From assembly GCA_021779835.1 (NCBI GenBank), contig JAJXZX010000004.1:62001-126000 (forward strand): a stretch of 64,000 bases of DNA, read 5' to 3'. Origin of the DNA: Pseudomonadota bacterium. GTDB taxonomy: Bacteria > Pseudomonadota > Alphaproteobacteria > Rhodobacterales > Rhodobacteraceae. The position numbers and the translations under genes are program-made. Below are positions 34,956 to 43,071 of the stretch, one piece after another. Numbering within the stretch: position 1 is the stretch's first letter; the number at the start of each line of letters is the position of its first letter. Below the pieces are notes generated by a model. The model saw only the letters and a program-made list of their open reading frames with translations. It had not been told where the DNA came from and searched no databases.

Positions 34956-36719
34956 CTATGGCAGAAGAAAGATTTCGCGGTCTTGCAGATCGAGCGCCTT
35001 CAGGCGGGGCGTCGTGGGGATCAGGGCGCCGGACTGCATCGCGGCCAGCACGTCGCCTGCGGGCCGCGCGGCTTGGTCGGTAACGCGCAATGTGCTGACG
35101 GAAAGCATATTCACCGTGCCGCTGTCAGGGATCGCGAAGCCGTCGAAATCGAGGTAGCCATCGGCGTTCAGCGTGGCCAGCACCGCCTGTTCGCCCGCGA
35201 GGTCCGGCAGGAAGGCGCCGTGGACCAACGCGCAGCCCGGCTTGCCATCCGGCAGCGCACGAGCGCAGGCGTCCAGCCAAACCTTGATGCTGGGCGCAGG
35301 CGCACTGAGCAGGATGCGGTCCACCAGATCGCTCATCGTCGCAGGTTGGACGGGCAGCAATGCGCGAAGTTTGGCGCGGTTGGCGGCAGCCTCGGCTTCG
35401 GTGACCGTGGCGGTGTCCCAGCCCTCGTCCGTGGCGATACGGGCGCGTAGGGTCTCTTGCCCCGGCTGGGCGGCGCGGGCCTTCAGTTGGTCATAAAGTG
35501 CGGCCCCGGCGCGGCCCATGTTGAATTTCAGGCTCGACAGATCGCGTTGATTTTGCGGGGTCGTGTCGGACAGGTAGCGGGCGAGTTGGTCGCGGGCCGA
35601 AATGCCGTTGACGTCGATAAGCGGCGAGAGCCAGAGCGCGGAGGCGGCAACGCAGACCAGCGCCATCACGGTATTGGCGCCCCGGATACGGGCGCGCCAG
35701 TTGCGACGCGCAATCACGGCGCCCGCGTAGAGCAAGCCGTAGGCGAGTGCGATCAGCGCCACCTCCAGCGCGGCAATGCGCGGCGGGGTCCAGCCGTATT
35801 GCGCCACGCGCAGGCCGTCGGCCCAGAGGCAGAGTGCGGCGAGCACCGGTAGCATCAGCGCAAGCGCCTCGACCGAGCGCTGCATCAGGGGGGATTGCAC
35901 GGCCTCGGCGTCGTTTTGATCGACGGCGGTGGAGATCAGCGTCGCGGCAAGAAGCGCCATGCCAAGCAGGGTTTCCGCCAAGGACAGTTGGTGCAGGAAG
36001 TTGGTGAGCCCATGCAGCAGCAGGCCGAGCAGGAAGATCGTGATGACCACAGGCAGAACGGGCAGGAAAAGGCGTAGCAGGCGCAGCACGAAGAAGGGTG
36101 CGATATACTCTGACATCTCGTTGACGACTGCCATGGCCAGACCAAGGCCGAGGCCGGTGATCAGATAGGGGCCAGCGCCAAGCAGCAGGTAGTCGCGGAT
36201 CACGTTGAGGCCGATCAGGCTGAACAGCGAGTCGGTAAGGAAGAGGACGATCCACACCATGCCGACGAACAGCCACGCTGCGGCGTAACGCACGACAATG
36301 TTCCACGATTGCGTGAAAAGCACCGGATAGGCGGACCAGCGCCCACCCGGTTGCCCGGCCGCGATCAGGAATGGAAGCGGCACGCTGGCGAGGATCAGCG
36401 CGGCAAGCATCGCCTGCGGGTCGGTCAGGATATCGGTGGCGATGACCTCGCGGCCACCGGCCCAGAGCATCAGTCCTGCGGTGGGTAGCGCCACGACAAG
36501 CGCCGAGACCGCTGCCCGCGGGATGCTGAGCGGGCCGATCATGGCGAGGAGATCGCCGAAGAACACCCCGGCCAGCGCGCTGAGAAACAGGAAAAGGGCA
36601 GGATCGGACTGGCCTCGGCCAAGCCATTCGAGCAGAACGTAAAAGCTATACCCCGCGCAGGCACCGATCAGCGCCATCAAGAGCCGCTGCTGCGTCGTCT
36701 GGCTATCGCTGTCGGCCAT
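34956..36719 (-). CDS. DUF4153 family integral membrane protein
   Basis: A 587-residue protein with about eleven hydrophobic segments in the first 380 residues and a soluble C-terminal part. Segments such as SLFSLIGLNVIRDYLL, the ISTAVDQNDAEAVQSPLMQRSVEAL loop and LSPLIDVNGISARDQLARYL are characteristic of DUF4153. Its function is not known. It is 62 bases upstream of H-NOX on the same strand and could be co-transcribed, but no functional link is known. Confidence 0.85.
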   Translation of the reverse strand: MADSDSQTTQQRLLMALIGACAGYSFYVLLEWLGRGQSDPALFLFLSALAGVFFGDLLAMIGPLSIPRAAVSALVVALPTAGLMLWAGGREVIATDILTDPQAMLAALILASVPLPFLIAAGQPGGRWSAYPVLFTQSWNIVVRYAAAWLFVGMVWIVLFLTDSLFSLIGLNVIRDYLLLGAGPYLITGLGLGLAMAVVNEMSEYIAPFFVLRLLRLFLPVLPVVITIFLLGLLLHGLTNFLHQLSLAETLLGMALLAATLISTAVDQNDAEAVQSPLMQRSVEALALMLPVLAALCLWADGLRVAQYGWTPPRIAALEVALIALAYGLLYAGAVIARRNWRARIRGANTVMALVCVAASALWLSPLIDVNGISARDQLARYLSDTTPQNQRDLSSLKFNMGRAGAALYDQLKARAAQPGQETLRARIATDEGWDTATVTEAEAAANRAKLRALLPVQPATMSDLVDRILLSAPAPSIKVWLDACARALPDGKPGCALVHGAFLPDLAGEQAVLATLNADGYLDFDGFAIPDSGTVNMLSVSTLRVTDQAARPAGDVLAAMQSGALIPTTPRLKALDLQDREIFLLP

Positions 36720-36801
36720 GTCCCTGCCCCCATTCGGTTCCGCGCCAGCCTACAAAGCCCGGACGCGGAACGCCAGTGCGGCAAGGCGCGCTGCGGGGGT
36801 G

Positions 36802-38358
36802 TTAGAAATCGGTCGGCGCGCCGCCTTCGGCTTTGCGGCGGGCAACGAAATCCATCAGCGCCTCTTTGTGGCCGACATCCATCGGTGGAGCTTCGAATTC
36901 GTTAAGGATGGATTTGTAGATGCGGTGCGCGCGTTCCGGCGTCCAGACCGCGCCGTCCAGCTCCCATGCCTCGAAGTTGCGCCAATCAGACGCGATGGGG
37001 GCATAGAACGCCTTGGTATAGCGGTCTTGCGTATGCTGGCAGCCGAAGTAGTGGCCGGAGGGACCGACCTCCTTGATCGCGTCAAAGGCGATGTCTTCCT
37101 CGGTAGTGGCGAAGGTGGCGGTCTCAAAATAGCGCTGGATCATTTGGAGGACTTCGCAGTCCATCACGAATTTCTCAGGGCTGGCGATCAGCCCGCCTTC
37201 AAGCCAACCCGCCGCGTGATAGACAAAGTTGGTTTGCGATTGCACCGCCGCCCAGAGCGAGTTCGAGGTTTCCCACATCGCCTGCCCATCAGGCACGTTG
37301 GCGGCGCAGACTCCGGACGAGCGCAGCGGCAGCTTATACATGCGTGCAAGCTGGCCGGTCATTTGCGTGGCGCGCATGTATTCGGGGGTGCCAAAGGCGG
37401 GCGCGCCGGATTTCATATCGACGTTCGACGTAAAGGTGCCGATCGCCACCGGGCAACCTGGGTTGATGTATTGCAGCAGGGCAATGGCCGAAAGCCCTTC
37501 GGCAAGGCTCAGCGCTACGGCGCCGGACATGGTGACGGGGGCCATCGCGCCCGCGAGGGTGAAGGGCGTCACGATCACCGGCTGACCGCGCCGCGCCAGA
37601 CGCATGGCGCCGTCCAGCATCGGGAAGTCGTGCTTCAGCGGCGAGACCGAGTTGATGTTGGTGTACATCCGCGGCTTCGCGTTGAATTCCTCATGCGTGA
37701 GGCCGCCCGCGAGCCGCACCATCTCCATCACGTCCTCGACGCGCTCTTTGCCCAGCGAATAGGCATGCACGACCTTGTCGGTGGTGATGAGCTTTTCCTG
37801 GAGGCAATCGAGGTGGCGAATGGCGGGGTGGATATCGATCGGCTCCACCGGATAGCCGCCCGCAACGTGGATGCAGTTAAAGTATTGCGTCAGTTTGATG
37901 AATTCCTGAAACGTCGCGAAATCGCCAGAGCGTTTGCCGCGTTCGAGATCCCAGGCGTTGGGCGGAGAAGAGACGTTGACGAACACCATGTGGTTGCCGC
38001 CGACGATGATTTCCCGGTCCGGGTTGCGCGGCGTGATGGTGAATTGCGCGGGCGCACGGCGCACCATTTCCATCACGAAGTCCTCGTCCATGCGGACGTT
38101 GGTGCCCTCGATCTTGCAGCCCGCCTTGCGCATGATCTCCAGCGCTTCGGGGTTCAGGAACTCGATGCCGATGTCGCGCAGGATGCGCATCGCGCCTTTG
38201 TGGATCGCCATGACGCCGTCCATGTCGAGCGGTTCTGTCGGGCGGTCTGGGTTGACCGGGATGCGCCACGGCATCTGGTCGATGGTCGCGGTTCCTGCGC
38301 GGGTCTTGTTCCCGGCGCGGCCGCCTGCCCGCTTTCTGCGATCTTTATCATCCGACAT
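36802..38358 (-). CDS. Trimethylamine methyltransferase (MttB) family protein, non-pyrrolysine type
   Basis: A 518-residue member of the MttB superfamily, whose members transfer methyl groups from quaternary or tertiary amines to a corrinoid protein. Features: MAIHKGAMRILRDIGIEFLN near the N-terminus, GAMAPVTMSGAVALSLAEGL in the middle, and EVGPSGHYFGCQHTQDRYT toward the end. The frame has no internal stop, so there is no pyrrolysine codon; such members include glycine betaine methyltransferases. No corrinoid protein or reactivase is adjacent, so the exact substrate is open. GGAGAG precedes the start. Confidence 0.9.
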   Translation of the reverse strand: MSDDKDRRKRAGGRAGNKTRAGTATIDQMPWRIPVNPDRPTEPLDMDGVMAIHKGAMRILRDIGIEFLNPEALEIMRKAGCKIEGTNVRMDEDFVMEMVRRAPAQFTITPRNPDREIIVGGNHMVFVNVSSPPNAWDLERGKRSGDFATFQEFIKLTQYFNCIHVAGGYPVEPIDIHPAIRHLDCLQEKLITTDKVVHAYSLGKERVEDVMEMVRLAGGLTHEEFNAKPRMYTNINSVSPLKHDFPMLDGAMRLARRGQPVIVTPFTLAGAMAPVTMSGAVALSLAEGLSAIALLQYINPGCPVAIGTFTSNVDMKSGAPAFGTPEYMRATQMTGQLARMYKLPLRSSGVCAANVPDGQAMWETSNSLWAAVQSQTNFVYHAAGWLEGGLIASPEKFVMDCEVLQMIQRYFETATFATTEEDIAFDAIKEVGPSGHYFGCQHTQDRYTKAFYAPIASDWRNFEAWELDGAVWTPERAHRIYKSILNEFEAPPMDVGHKEALMDFVARRKAEGGAPTDF

Positions 38359-38445
38359 GGGAACTCTCCGCTGCTTAGGTGTGGATCATAGCAGGACAGG
38401 ACGGAAGGGCTTTCAATTAGCGACGCGTTTGCGTCGTTTTTGCGC

Positions 38446-39159
38446 TCAGTCGCCGGATTTGCGATGGCCGTGGGCGTCAAGCCAGCCCGGAAGGTGGCCA
38501 ATGTCGGGCAGCACGGCCTCTGCCAAGGGCGCGAGGTCGGCAGTCTCGGCGATGCCGGTCAGCACGGCGAGGGTGCGCATCCCCGCCGCGCGCCCGGCAA
38601 TAAGATCGTGACGGCTGTCGCCGACCATCAGCACCTCGGACGGGGTAAGACCATGCGCGACGGCGAAGGCCAGCAACATGCCGGGCTGCGGTTTGCCACC
38701 GTGGCCGGTATCAAAACCCGCGATGTAGTCAAAGTGATCGGCCAACCCAAGCGAGACAAGCTGCGCACGCGCCGCGGCCTCGGCGTCATTGGTGGCGACG
38801 CCCAGTTTGAGGCCCCGCGCGCGAAGGTGGTCCAGCAGCGGCGCAAGCGCGGTGGCCGGCACCGGCCCGACCTCTGCCGACAGCGCGTTCATCTGCGCGA
38901 CCAGCGCCGCCACGGTTTTGCCGGGCAGATGTGGCAGCAAATCCAGCGCGATTTCGTCGGGCGTATGGGCGATGATCGGGCTGTCGGGGGCAAAGCGACG
39001 GGTGGTCAGGTCGTAGCCCACGGCGCGGCCCAGCGCGGTGGCGCGGTCCGTGTCGCCATCGGCCAGATCAGTCAGCAGCAGTTCGGTAAACCGGCACCAG
39101 GTTCCGTTGAAATCGAACAGTGTGCCGTCCTTATCGAACAGAATCCCGGTGATGGTCAT
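38446..39159 (-). CDS. HAD-family hydrolase (phosphoglycolate phosphatase-like)
   Basis: A 237-residue HAD subfamily IA phosphatase. Motif I is LFDKDGTLFDF, with the unusual K between the nucleophile and acid Asp (DKDGT) found in a subgroup; motif II is LGVATND; motif III/IV are GGKPQPGML and VLMVGDSRHDLIAGRAAGM. The start at 39159 follows AAGGGGG. It is divergent from a MarR regulator. The physiological substrate is not determinable; 2-phosphoglycolate or another small phosphate ester is likely. Confidence 0.9.
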   Translation of the reverse strand: MTITGILFDKDGTLFDFNGTWCRFTELLLTDLADGDTDRATALGRAVGYDLTTRRFAPDSPIIAHTPDEIALDLLPHLPGKTVAALVAQMNALSAEVGPVPATALAPLLDHLRARGLKLGVATNDAEAAARAQLVSLGLADHFDYIAGFDTGHGGKPQPGMLLAFAVAHGLTPSEVLMVGDSRHDLIAGRAAGMRTLAVLTGIAETADLAPLAEAVLPDIGHLPGWLDAHGHRKSGD

Positions 39160-39251
39160 GGCGGCCCCCTTTATATTTGCGCGCACCATTGCCGAGGTGC
39201 GGGCGCTTTGCAACGGGTGTGGCGCGCGCATTGACTCGGCGGGGTTGATGA

Positions 39252-39716
39252 ATGACACATCGCGCCATGAGCCAGGGATACCGCCTTCACGCGTCGCTTA
39301 TGTATCAGCTTACGCTGACCTCCCGCCTGCAAGAGCGGCGGTTGGAGGAGGCGTTGCGCGGGCTTGGCCTGACGCGCATCACGTGGTGCGTATTGCTGGC
39401 GGTGCATGTGGAAGGGTTGCAGCAACCCTCGGATATCGCGCAGTTCATCGGCATCGACCGCACCGCAACCTCACGCGCGTTGCGGCAGATGGAGGCGAGC
39501 GGCTGGGTTGCGCGCAAGTCCGGCGAAGGCGACCGGCGCACGACGACGGTGGCGCTGACGGCGGCGGGTGTCGCGCTGTTGGCGAAGGCCGCACCGATGG
39601 CCGAAGAGAATGGCCGCCATTTCACCACCAAGCTGCCCGAAGGCGGTGGCGAGGCGCTGCGCGAACTGCTGGCCCAGATGCGCGAAGGCGAAAAGCGCAA
39701 TCTTCTCAAGCTTTAA
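39252..39716 (+). CDS. MarR-family transcriptional regulator
   Basis: A 154-residue winged-helix protein. The recognition helix region is IAQFIGIDRTATSRALRQMEASGW and the wing ARKSGEGDRRTTTVALTAAG. It is divergent from the HAD gene, 92 bases apart, so control of that gene is possible. An in-frame ATG at 39267 is an alternative start. Ligand unknown. Confidence 0.88.
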   Translation: MTHRAMSQGYRLHASLMYQLTLTSRLQERRLEEALRGLGLTRITWCVLLAVHVEGLQQPSDIAQFIGIDRTATSRALRQMEASGWVARKSGEGDRRTTTVALTAAGVALLAKAAPMAEENGRHFTTKLPEGGGEALRELLAQMREGEKRNLLKL

Positions 39717-39726
39717 TGCGGCGGCG

Positions 39727-40008
39727 TCAGGTCCAGTTCATGCGGTCGGCACCCGCAAGGATCTGGCGCGCGTGCATCGGCCTGTCATAGGGCAAGGCCG
39801 CCGCATCGCAGAAGCCCACCACCCAGGCATCGTCCATCAGCAGGAAATCCAGCACCGAGCCAAGGAAAGCGCGGTCAGTCGCGCGGGCGCGCAGGTCGGT
39901 CAGGTCGGCCCCGGTCGAGTTCAGAAAAACCGGCAGCAATTCATCGTTTCCGGCGAGCCAGGCGAGTGCCCGCAGGGCAACGGTTTCGGCGGTCTCTTGC
40001 TCGCTCAC
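39727..40008 (-). CDS. DUF3572 family protein
   Basis: A 93-residue acidic protein with ALRALAWLAGNDELLPVFLN and a DFLLMDDAWVVGFCD segment, typical of DUF3572. Function unknown. It is divergent from pleD by about 100 bases, an arrangement seen in many alphaproteobacteria. Confidence 0.85.
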   Translation of the reverse strand: MSEQETAETVALRALAWLAGNDELLPVFLNSTGADLTDLRARATDRAFLGSVLDFLLMDDAWVVGFCDAAALPYDRPMHARQILAGADRMNWT

Positions 40009-40107
40009 GGCGGAGTTACTCCTTTGATGGACGTCGGTAAGGTTTTGTTAACCATTACGGCGAAAACTGAACGGGCTTAACAGGGTCTTAGCAAGTGGAG
40101 TTTGACC

Positions 40108-41490
40108 ATGACAGGGAAGATCCTGATCGTGGACGATGTTGTAACGAATCGCATCGTTCTGAAGGTCAAACTCGCAGCGGCGTGTTACGAAACCGTTCAG
40201 GCCGCGACTGGGGCCGAGGCGTTGCGACTAGCCGCATCTGTCATGCCGGATCTGATCCTCTTGGACCTCGGCCTGCCTGATATCGACGGTATCACGGTGT
40301 GCAAGCGGCTGCGGGCCAGCATGGCGACGCGCGATATTCCGATCATCGTGGTGACGGCGCTGACCGATGTGGCGTCGAAGATCCGCGCGTTGGAGGCGGG
40401 GGCGGATGAGTTTCTGTCAAAGCCGCTGGACGATCAGACCTTGCTGGCACGCGTGCGCAGCCTGCTTCGCGCGCGTGAGGCGGAGGCGGAGTTGCATTTA
40501 CGCGAATCCACCTGCCGCGAATTGGGCTTTGCCGAACCCTCGGCGCAGTTTCACGGGCGCGCCACCATCGGTCTGATCGCCGCCGCGCGGGAAACCGCCG
40601 CGCATTGGCGCCGCGCGATTGCCCCCTACTCGCGCAACGATCTGGTGGTGATGGGACGGGCAGAGGCGCTGTCGGATGCGCCGCTGGCCACAGTGCCGGA
40701 TGTTTTCGTCATCGCCTGCGATCTGGACCATCCGGGCGACGGCTTGCGCCTGATGTCGGATCTGCGCAGCCGCTCGGCCACGCGCCATTCGGCGGTGTGT
40801 ATCGTGCTGCGGCAAGACGCCGAAAAGCAGGCGGCAATGGCGCTGGATCTGGGGGCGAACGATCTGCTGACCGACCCGTTTGACGCACAAGAGATGGCGT
40901 TGCGGCTGGCGACTTTGGTGCGGCGCAAACGCCTGGGCGATCAGTTGCGCAGCGCCGTGCGCGACGGGCTGCGGCTGGCGGTGGCGGACCCGTTGACCGG
41001 ACTTTACAATCGGCGCTACGCCCTGCCCCACCTTGCCCGTATCGCGGAACGTGCGTTTCAGACCGGCAAGCCGTTTGCCGTGATGGTGGTGGATCTGGAC
41101 CGCTTCAAATCGGTGAACGACCGCTTTGGCCATGCGGCGGGCGATGCGGTTCTGGTAGAGGCGGCGCGGCGGTTGCATGAAAACCTGCGCAGCGTCGATC
41201 TGCTGGCCCGCATCGGCGGCGAGGAATTTCTGGTTGCGATGCCGGACACCACTGACGCCGAGGCGCGCGCGGCGGCGCAGCGGTTGTGCCAGGTGATCGG
41301 CGCCGAACCGATCCCGGTGCCGGAAAGCCACGAGCCAATTCGCGTCACCGCCTCAATCGGGCTGGCGATTGGCGCCTATCGCGCGGGCGAGGCGTGGGGT
41401 GCCACCGAAATCACCGGGCAGGCCGACCATGCGTTGTTGGAGGCGAAATCGCACGGGCGCAATCAGGTGACAACCGCCAGCGCCGCCTGA
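40108..41490 (+). CDS. pleD: PleD-like response regulator diguanylate cyclase
   Basis: A 460-residue protein with two receiver domains and a GGDEF domain. The first receiver has DD at 9-10, phospho-acceptor Asp53 (LLDLGLPDIDG) and SKPLDD. The second receiver is degenerate, without a clear acceptor, as in PleD, and serves as dimerisation adaptor. GGEEF is at 370-374 with an RSVD I-site just before, predicting feedback inhibition. The start at 40108 follows GGAG; a TTG at 40102 is less likely. In Caulobacter PleD controls the motile-to-sessile transition; here a similar role is inferred. Confidence 0.93.
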   Translation: MTGKILIVDDVVTNRIVLKVKLAAACYETVQAATGAEALRLAASVMPDLILLDLGLPDIDGITVCKRLRASMATRDIPIIVVTALTDVASKIRALEAGADEFLSKPLDDQTLLARVRSLLRAREAEAELHLRESTCRELGFAEPSAQFHGRATIGLIAAARETAAHWRRAIAPYSRNDLVVMGRAEALSDAPLATVPDVFVIACDLDHPGDGLRLMSDLRSRSATRHSAVCIVLRQDAEKQAAMALDLGANDLLTDPFDAQEMALRLATLVRRKRLGDQLRSAVRDGLRLAVADPLTGLYNRRYALPHLARIAERAFQTGKPFAVMVVDLDRFKSVNDRFGHAAGDAVLVEAARRLHENLRSVDLLARIGGEEFLVAMPDTTDAEARAAAQRLCQVIGAEPIPVPESHEPIRVTASIGLAIGAYRAGEAWGATEITGQADHALLEAKSHGRNQVTTASAA

Positions 41491-41497
41491 ACCCGGG

Positions 41498-42028
41498 TCA
41501 GTTCTTCGGCGCAGAGGCGTCCGGTTTGGCGTCGCCGCGGTGCTCGTGCTGTGCGATCGCGGCTTGCAGCCGGTCGGCAAAGGCGGCGCGGTCGGCGGGC
41601 GACATGGCGGCAATCCGCTCCATCAGCAATTTCTGGCCAAGGGCCAGCCGCTCGTCCGTACGGGCCTTTTGCCGTGCCATCACGGCCTCGACCGCGGCGC
41701 TGTCGTAGGGGTTGGCCTTCAGCGCGGCCAGCAGCGTATCAAAATCGGCGCGCATCGCCTGACGTTGCGCAAGGAAGTTGATGTTCTGGCTGCGGAAGCT
41801 GTCGAACATCGCCTTGCGGTCAGCGGGTGACAGTGCCGCCGAAAACGGGCCGAAGCCAAGCTCTCTGGCGCCGCCATGCGGGCCATCGTGCAGCGCGTGC
41901 GATACCGCAAAGCCGCCGATTGTGCCGATGATGGCAAGGTTCAGACCCAGCGAGATCACCAGAACAATCCGCATCAGACGGCTGACGGGCTTGGTGGCGG
42001 GCGTCGGGGGAAGTGCGGTGTTGGTCAT
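41498..42028 (-). CDS. Periplasmic metal-sensor-like protein (CnrX/CpxP-type)
   Basis: A 176-residue protein with one N-terminal membrane segment (LVISLGLNLAIIGTIGGFAV) and a predicted helical periplasmic domain. The ALSPADRKAMFDSFRSQN and later MSPADRAAFADRLQAA repeats resemble the heavy-metal-resistance (CnrX/Spy-like) fold. His residues cluster just after the membrane (HALHDGPHGG) and at the end (QHEHRG), possible metal ligands. It is the last gene after sigma and anti-sigma genes, an order comparable to the cnr sensing module, so it probably feeds the anti-sigma factor. Confidence 0.8.
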   Translation of the reverse strand: MTNTALPPTPATKPVSRLMRIVLVISLGLNLAIIGTIGGFAVSHALHDGPHGGARELGFGPFSAALSPADRKAMFDSFRSQNINFLAQRQAMRADFDTLLAALKANPYDSAAVEAVMARQKARTDERLALGQKLLMERIAAMSPADRAAFADRLQAAIAQHEHRGDAKPDASAPKN

Positions 42029-42031
42029 CTC

Positions 42032-42421
42032 TCAGCCCTCGGTCAAAACGGTGTCGGCGGTCGGCAGCAGGTCGATGGCGCCAAGGCTGCTCGTCTCGCC
42101 CAGCACGCTTTGCGTCACGCTTTGCGCGAAGGGCGCCAGTGGCGCGGGTTGTGCAAAGCCAAGGAAGGCGCCCATCACAGTGGCCGTCGCCAGCCCCGCC
42201 AGTGCGGCGCGCCCGCCCAACATATCGACCAGGCTGTGCCAAAGCCCCACCTTGGCGGGCGGCAGGGGCGTAGCCGGGCGCAGTCGTTCCGCCTGAACCG
42301 CATCGGCATCGCCAAAGATGCGGGCCATCAGATCGTCCGAAACTTCGGGTGCCTCGGCGGTTGCCGCCTGAAAGAACACCTCGAGTCCGATGAAATCCTT
42401 AGCAGTGTCAGTCATTGCCAT
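42032..42421 (-). CDS. Membrane anti-sigma factor (putative)
   Basis: A 129-residue protein with a cytoplasmic N-terminal part (GLEVFFQAATAEAPEVSDDL), one membrane helix (AGLATATVMGAFLGFAQ) and a short periplasmic tail. No zinc-binding HxxxCxxC motif is present. It overlaps the sigma factor gene by 14 bases and lies 3 bases before the sensor gene. The assignment rests mainly on position, size and topology. ATG at 42415 is an alternative start. Confidence 0.7.
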   Translation of the reverse strand: MAMTDTAKDFIGLEVFFQAATAEAPEVSDDLMARIFGDADAVQAERLRPATPLPPAKVGLWHSLVDMLGGRAALAGLATATVMGAFLGFAQPAPLAPFAQSVTQSVLGETSSLGAIDLLPTADTVLTEG

Positions 42422-42992
42422 ACCCCAGTTCTTCCCGTCGCCCTGCCAGCAAACTCGCCAGCGTGCGTTTTCCCCGTGCGGTCAGACTTTCGACCGCTTC
42501 GACCCCGATTTCCATCACCTGCGCGATCTCGGGGTTCGAGAGACCTTCCAGATGCCGTAATACCACTGCTTGCCGTTGCCGTTCCGGCAAGGTGGCAAGC
42601 GCCATTTCCAAAGCCTGCGCGCGGTCGGCGTCGATCATGCTATCGACAACCTCGGCGCGGCCATCCTCGACCTCCGGTGCGGTCTCTAGCGCGAGTGGCC
42701 GCTTGCGCCGCAGGCGGTCAGTGCACAGGTTGGTCGTCACCCGGTAAAGCCAGGTCGAGACCTGCGCCTCACCCTGCCGCCACTCGGGCGCGATGCGCCA
42801 TAGCCGCAGCATCGCTTCCTGCGTCACGTCCTCGGCCTCGGTGCGGTCGCCCAGCAGACGAGCCGCAAGCCGAAGGACTCGCGGTGCGAGCCGCAGGGTC
42901 AACAGACGTGACGCCTCGGCATCGCCGTTCGCATACAGCACGAGCAGCGCATCGTCAGAGACTTCGGACAGGGCATCATAGGGCATGTTCAT
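42408..42992 (-). CDS. ECF-type RNA polymerase sigma factor
   Basis: A 194-residue group IV sigma factor. Region 2 shows RLLGDRTEAEDVTQEAMLRL and WLYRVTTNLCTDRLRR; region 4 shows LPERQRQAVVLRHLEGLSN followed by the helix-turn-helix EIAQVMEIGVEAVESLTARG. The start at 42992 follows AAGG; ATG at 42986 is nearby. It begins 79 bases after an EF-hand protein gene on the same strand and overlaps the anti-sigma gene. Its likely signal is envelope or metal stress sensed in the periplasm. Confidence 0.93.
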   Translation of the reverse strand: MNMPYDALSEVSDDALLVLYANGDAEASRLLTLRLAPRVLRLAARLLGDRTEAEDVTQEAMLRLWRIAPEWRQGEAQVSTWLYRVTTNLCTDRLRRKRPLALETAPEVEDGRAEVVDSMIDADRAQALEMALATLPERQRQAVVLRHLEGLSNPEIAQVMEIGVEAVESLTARGKRTLASLLAGRREELGYGND

Positions 42993-43034
42993 CAGACCTT
43001 TGCCGTAGCGCGAAACCGCTCCGCCGACAATGAC

Positions 43035-43062
43035 CGCGCCCAAGGCATTTGCCCCGGGCGCG
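43035..43062 (-). terminator. Strong nested hairpin between EF-hand and sigma genes
   Basis: Outer arms CGCGCCC and GGGCGCG (7 bp) enclose an inner GGCA/TGCC stem, making a long hairpin about 10 bases after the EF-hand stop. No T-run follows, so it may act as an attenuator lowering sigma expression relative to the EF-hand gene, or as a processing or stability element. Confidence 0.5.
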
Positions 43063-43071
43063 ATCTTTGGC

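Noticed and set aside
36802-38358. Pyrrolysine-containing trimethylamine methyltransferase
   Set aside because: The frame is continuous without an in-frame TAG, so it belongs to the non-pyrrolysine group.
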